Source: Nitrospinae bacterium RIFCSPLOWO2_12_39_16 (GTDB taxonomy: Bacteria > Nitrospinota > Nitrospinia > UBA9942). From it: DNA of 6,317 bases. Position 1 is the first letter of the stretch, and every line of letters starts with the position of its first letter. The stretch spans positions 856-7,172 of the forward strand of contig MHDO01000027.1 in the NCBI GenBank assembly GCA_001805005.1, in the 5' to 3' direction. This document shows positions 6,092 through 6,317 of the stretch, piece after piece. Position numbers and translations under genes: made by a program. The notes under the pieces were generated by a model that searched no databases, was not told the DNA's origin, and saw only the letters and a list, made by a program, of their open reading frames with translations.

Positions 6092-6317
6092 TCAGTCCTT
6101 ACTCCCGACTATCTTTATTTTAGCTCCTTCAAATAAATTCTGCTGTCCCACGACAACAACCTGCTCGCCTTCCTTAAGCCCTTTGACAACTTCGACAAAT
6201 TCTGCCATATCTGACTCCTGACCCTCGGCTTCCATCTCCCGATTCCCGACTTCAGACTGTAATTTGTATTTCTGTCCGATTTTAACAATCCTCTCCCTTG
6301 CCTTATCACCTTCCACA
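6092..6317 (-). CDS. RND periplasmic adaptor (membrane fusion protein), C-terminal part
   Basis: The last 74 codons of an HlyD/AcrA-type periplasmic adaptor are seen; the gene continues past the right edge and the GTG at 6316 is only an in-frame valine codon at that edge. The ending FVEVVKGLKEGEQVVVVGQQNLFEGAKIKIV is the typical membrane-proximal domain of adaptors (GLKEGEQVVVxGQxxLxxGAxV). Adaptors bridge the RND pump and the outer-membrane channel and are usually lipid- or membrane-anchored at the N-terminus, which is not visible here. It is the first of the three efflux genes; its stop is 4 bp before the RND start and its last codons hold the RND ribosome binding site, so the two are translated together. 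Residues about 20-36 of the visible part (QSEVGNREMEAEGQESD) are encoded by a degenerate heptamer array and look like an insertion of about 15 residues relative to the family. Confidence 0.9.
   Translation of the reverse strand, partial: VEGDKARERIVKIGQKYKLQSEVGNREMEAEGQESDMAEFVEVVKGLKEGEQVVVVGQQNLFEGAKIKIVGSKD
6096..6100 (-). promoter_or_regulatory. Ribosome binding site of the RND pump gene
   Basis: AAGGA on the coding strand lies 8 nt upstream of the RND ATG, within the last two codons of the adaptor gene. It supports the start at 6087 and coupling of the two genes. Confidence 0.7.
6210..6258 (-). repeat. Degenerate heptamer array in the adaptor gene
   Basis: Seven consecutive units on the + strand: TCTGACT, CCTGACC, CTCGGCT, TCCATCT, CCCGATT, CCCGACT and TCAGACT, with an approximate consensus YCYGACT. 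The period of seven is clear at the outer units and weak in the middle two. It encodes about 16 residues rich in Glu and Gly in the adaptor, just before the conserved FVEVVKGLKEGE strand. Confidence 0.6.

Noticed and set aside
6088..6114. A further heptamer array at the adaptor stop and RND start
   Set aside because: AGTCCTTACTCCCGACT has superficial similarity to the nearby units but no two consecutive 7-mers match well.

Overview
The window fits a Gram-negative bacterium with moderately AT-rich DNA: it encodes a periplasmic adaptor, an inner-membrane RND pump and a TolC-type outer-membrane channel. Gene style and dispersed heptamer repeats would suit an uncultured Nitrospirota- or Desulfobacterota-like lineage, but that is a guess. 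No RNA gene, CRISPR array, transposase or origin was seen.

Layout. On the + strand, bases 1-1320 hold the end of a DppB/OppB-type permease and a complete DppC/OppC-type permease. The two overlap at ATGA, so they are the translationally coupled membrane core of a peptide/nickel-class ABC importer. On the - strand, running toward them from the right edge, bases 6317-1378 hold an efflux operon in the order adaptor (C-terminal part only), RND pump, outer-membrane factor. The two operons converge at a 57-bp gap (1321-1377), which lies inside an interrupted inverted repeat. Adaptor and pump are 4 bp apart and pump and channel 63 bp apart, so one transcript is likely. Together they would form a tripartite pump carrying substrate across both membranes; Asp399, Asp400 and Lys917 of the pump preserve the proton relay of the HAE-1 family.

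The unusual part is repeat DNA that has become coding sequence. Five tandem arrays with a 7-bp period, each with a different unit, lie inside or across the ends of four of these genes: the N-terminus of the second permease, the signal peptide of the outer-membrane factor, the stop codon of the RND gene, the cytoplasmic mid-loop of the RND pump, and a loop of the adaptor. A sixth element, a REP-like sequence with core TGAGCCTGTCGAACC, sits in frame in the outer-membrane factor. The most striking array is five perfect copies of AACAGTG that encode the hydrophobic core of the signal peptide. Gain or loss of one copy would hit an early stop codon, much as the pentamer repeats of Neisseria opa genes do. 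Otherwise the genes are conventional.
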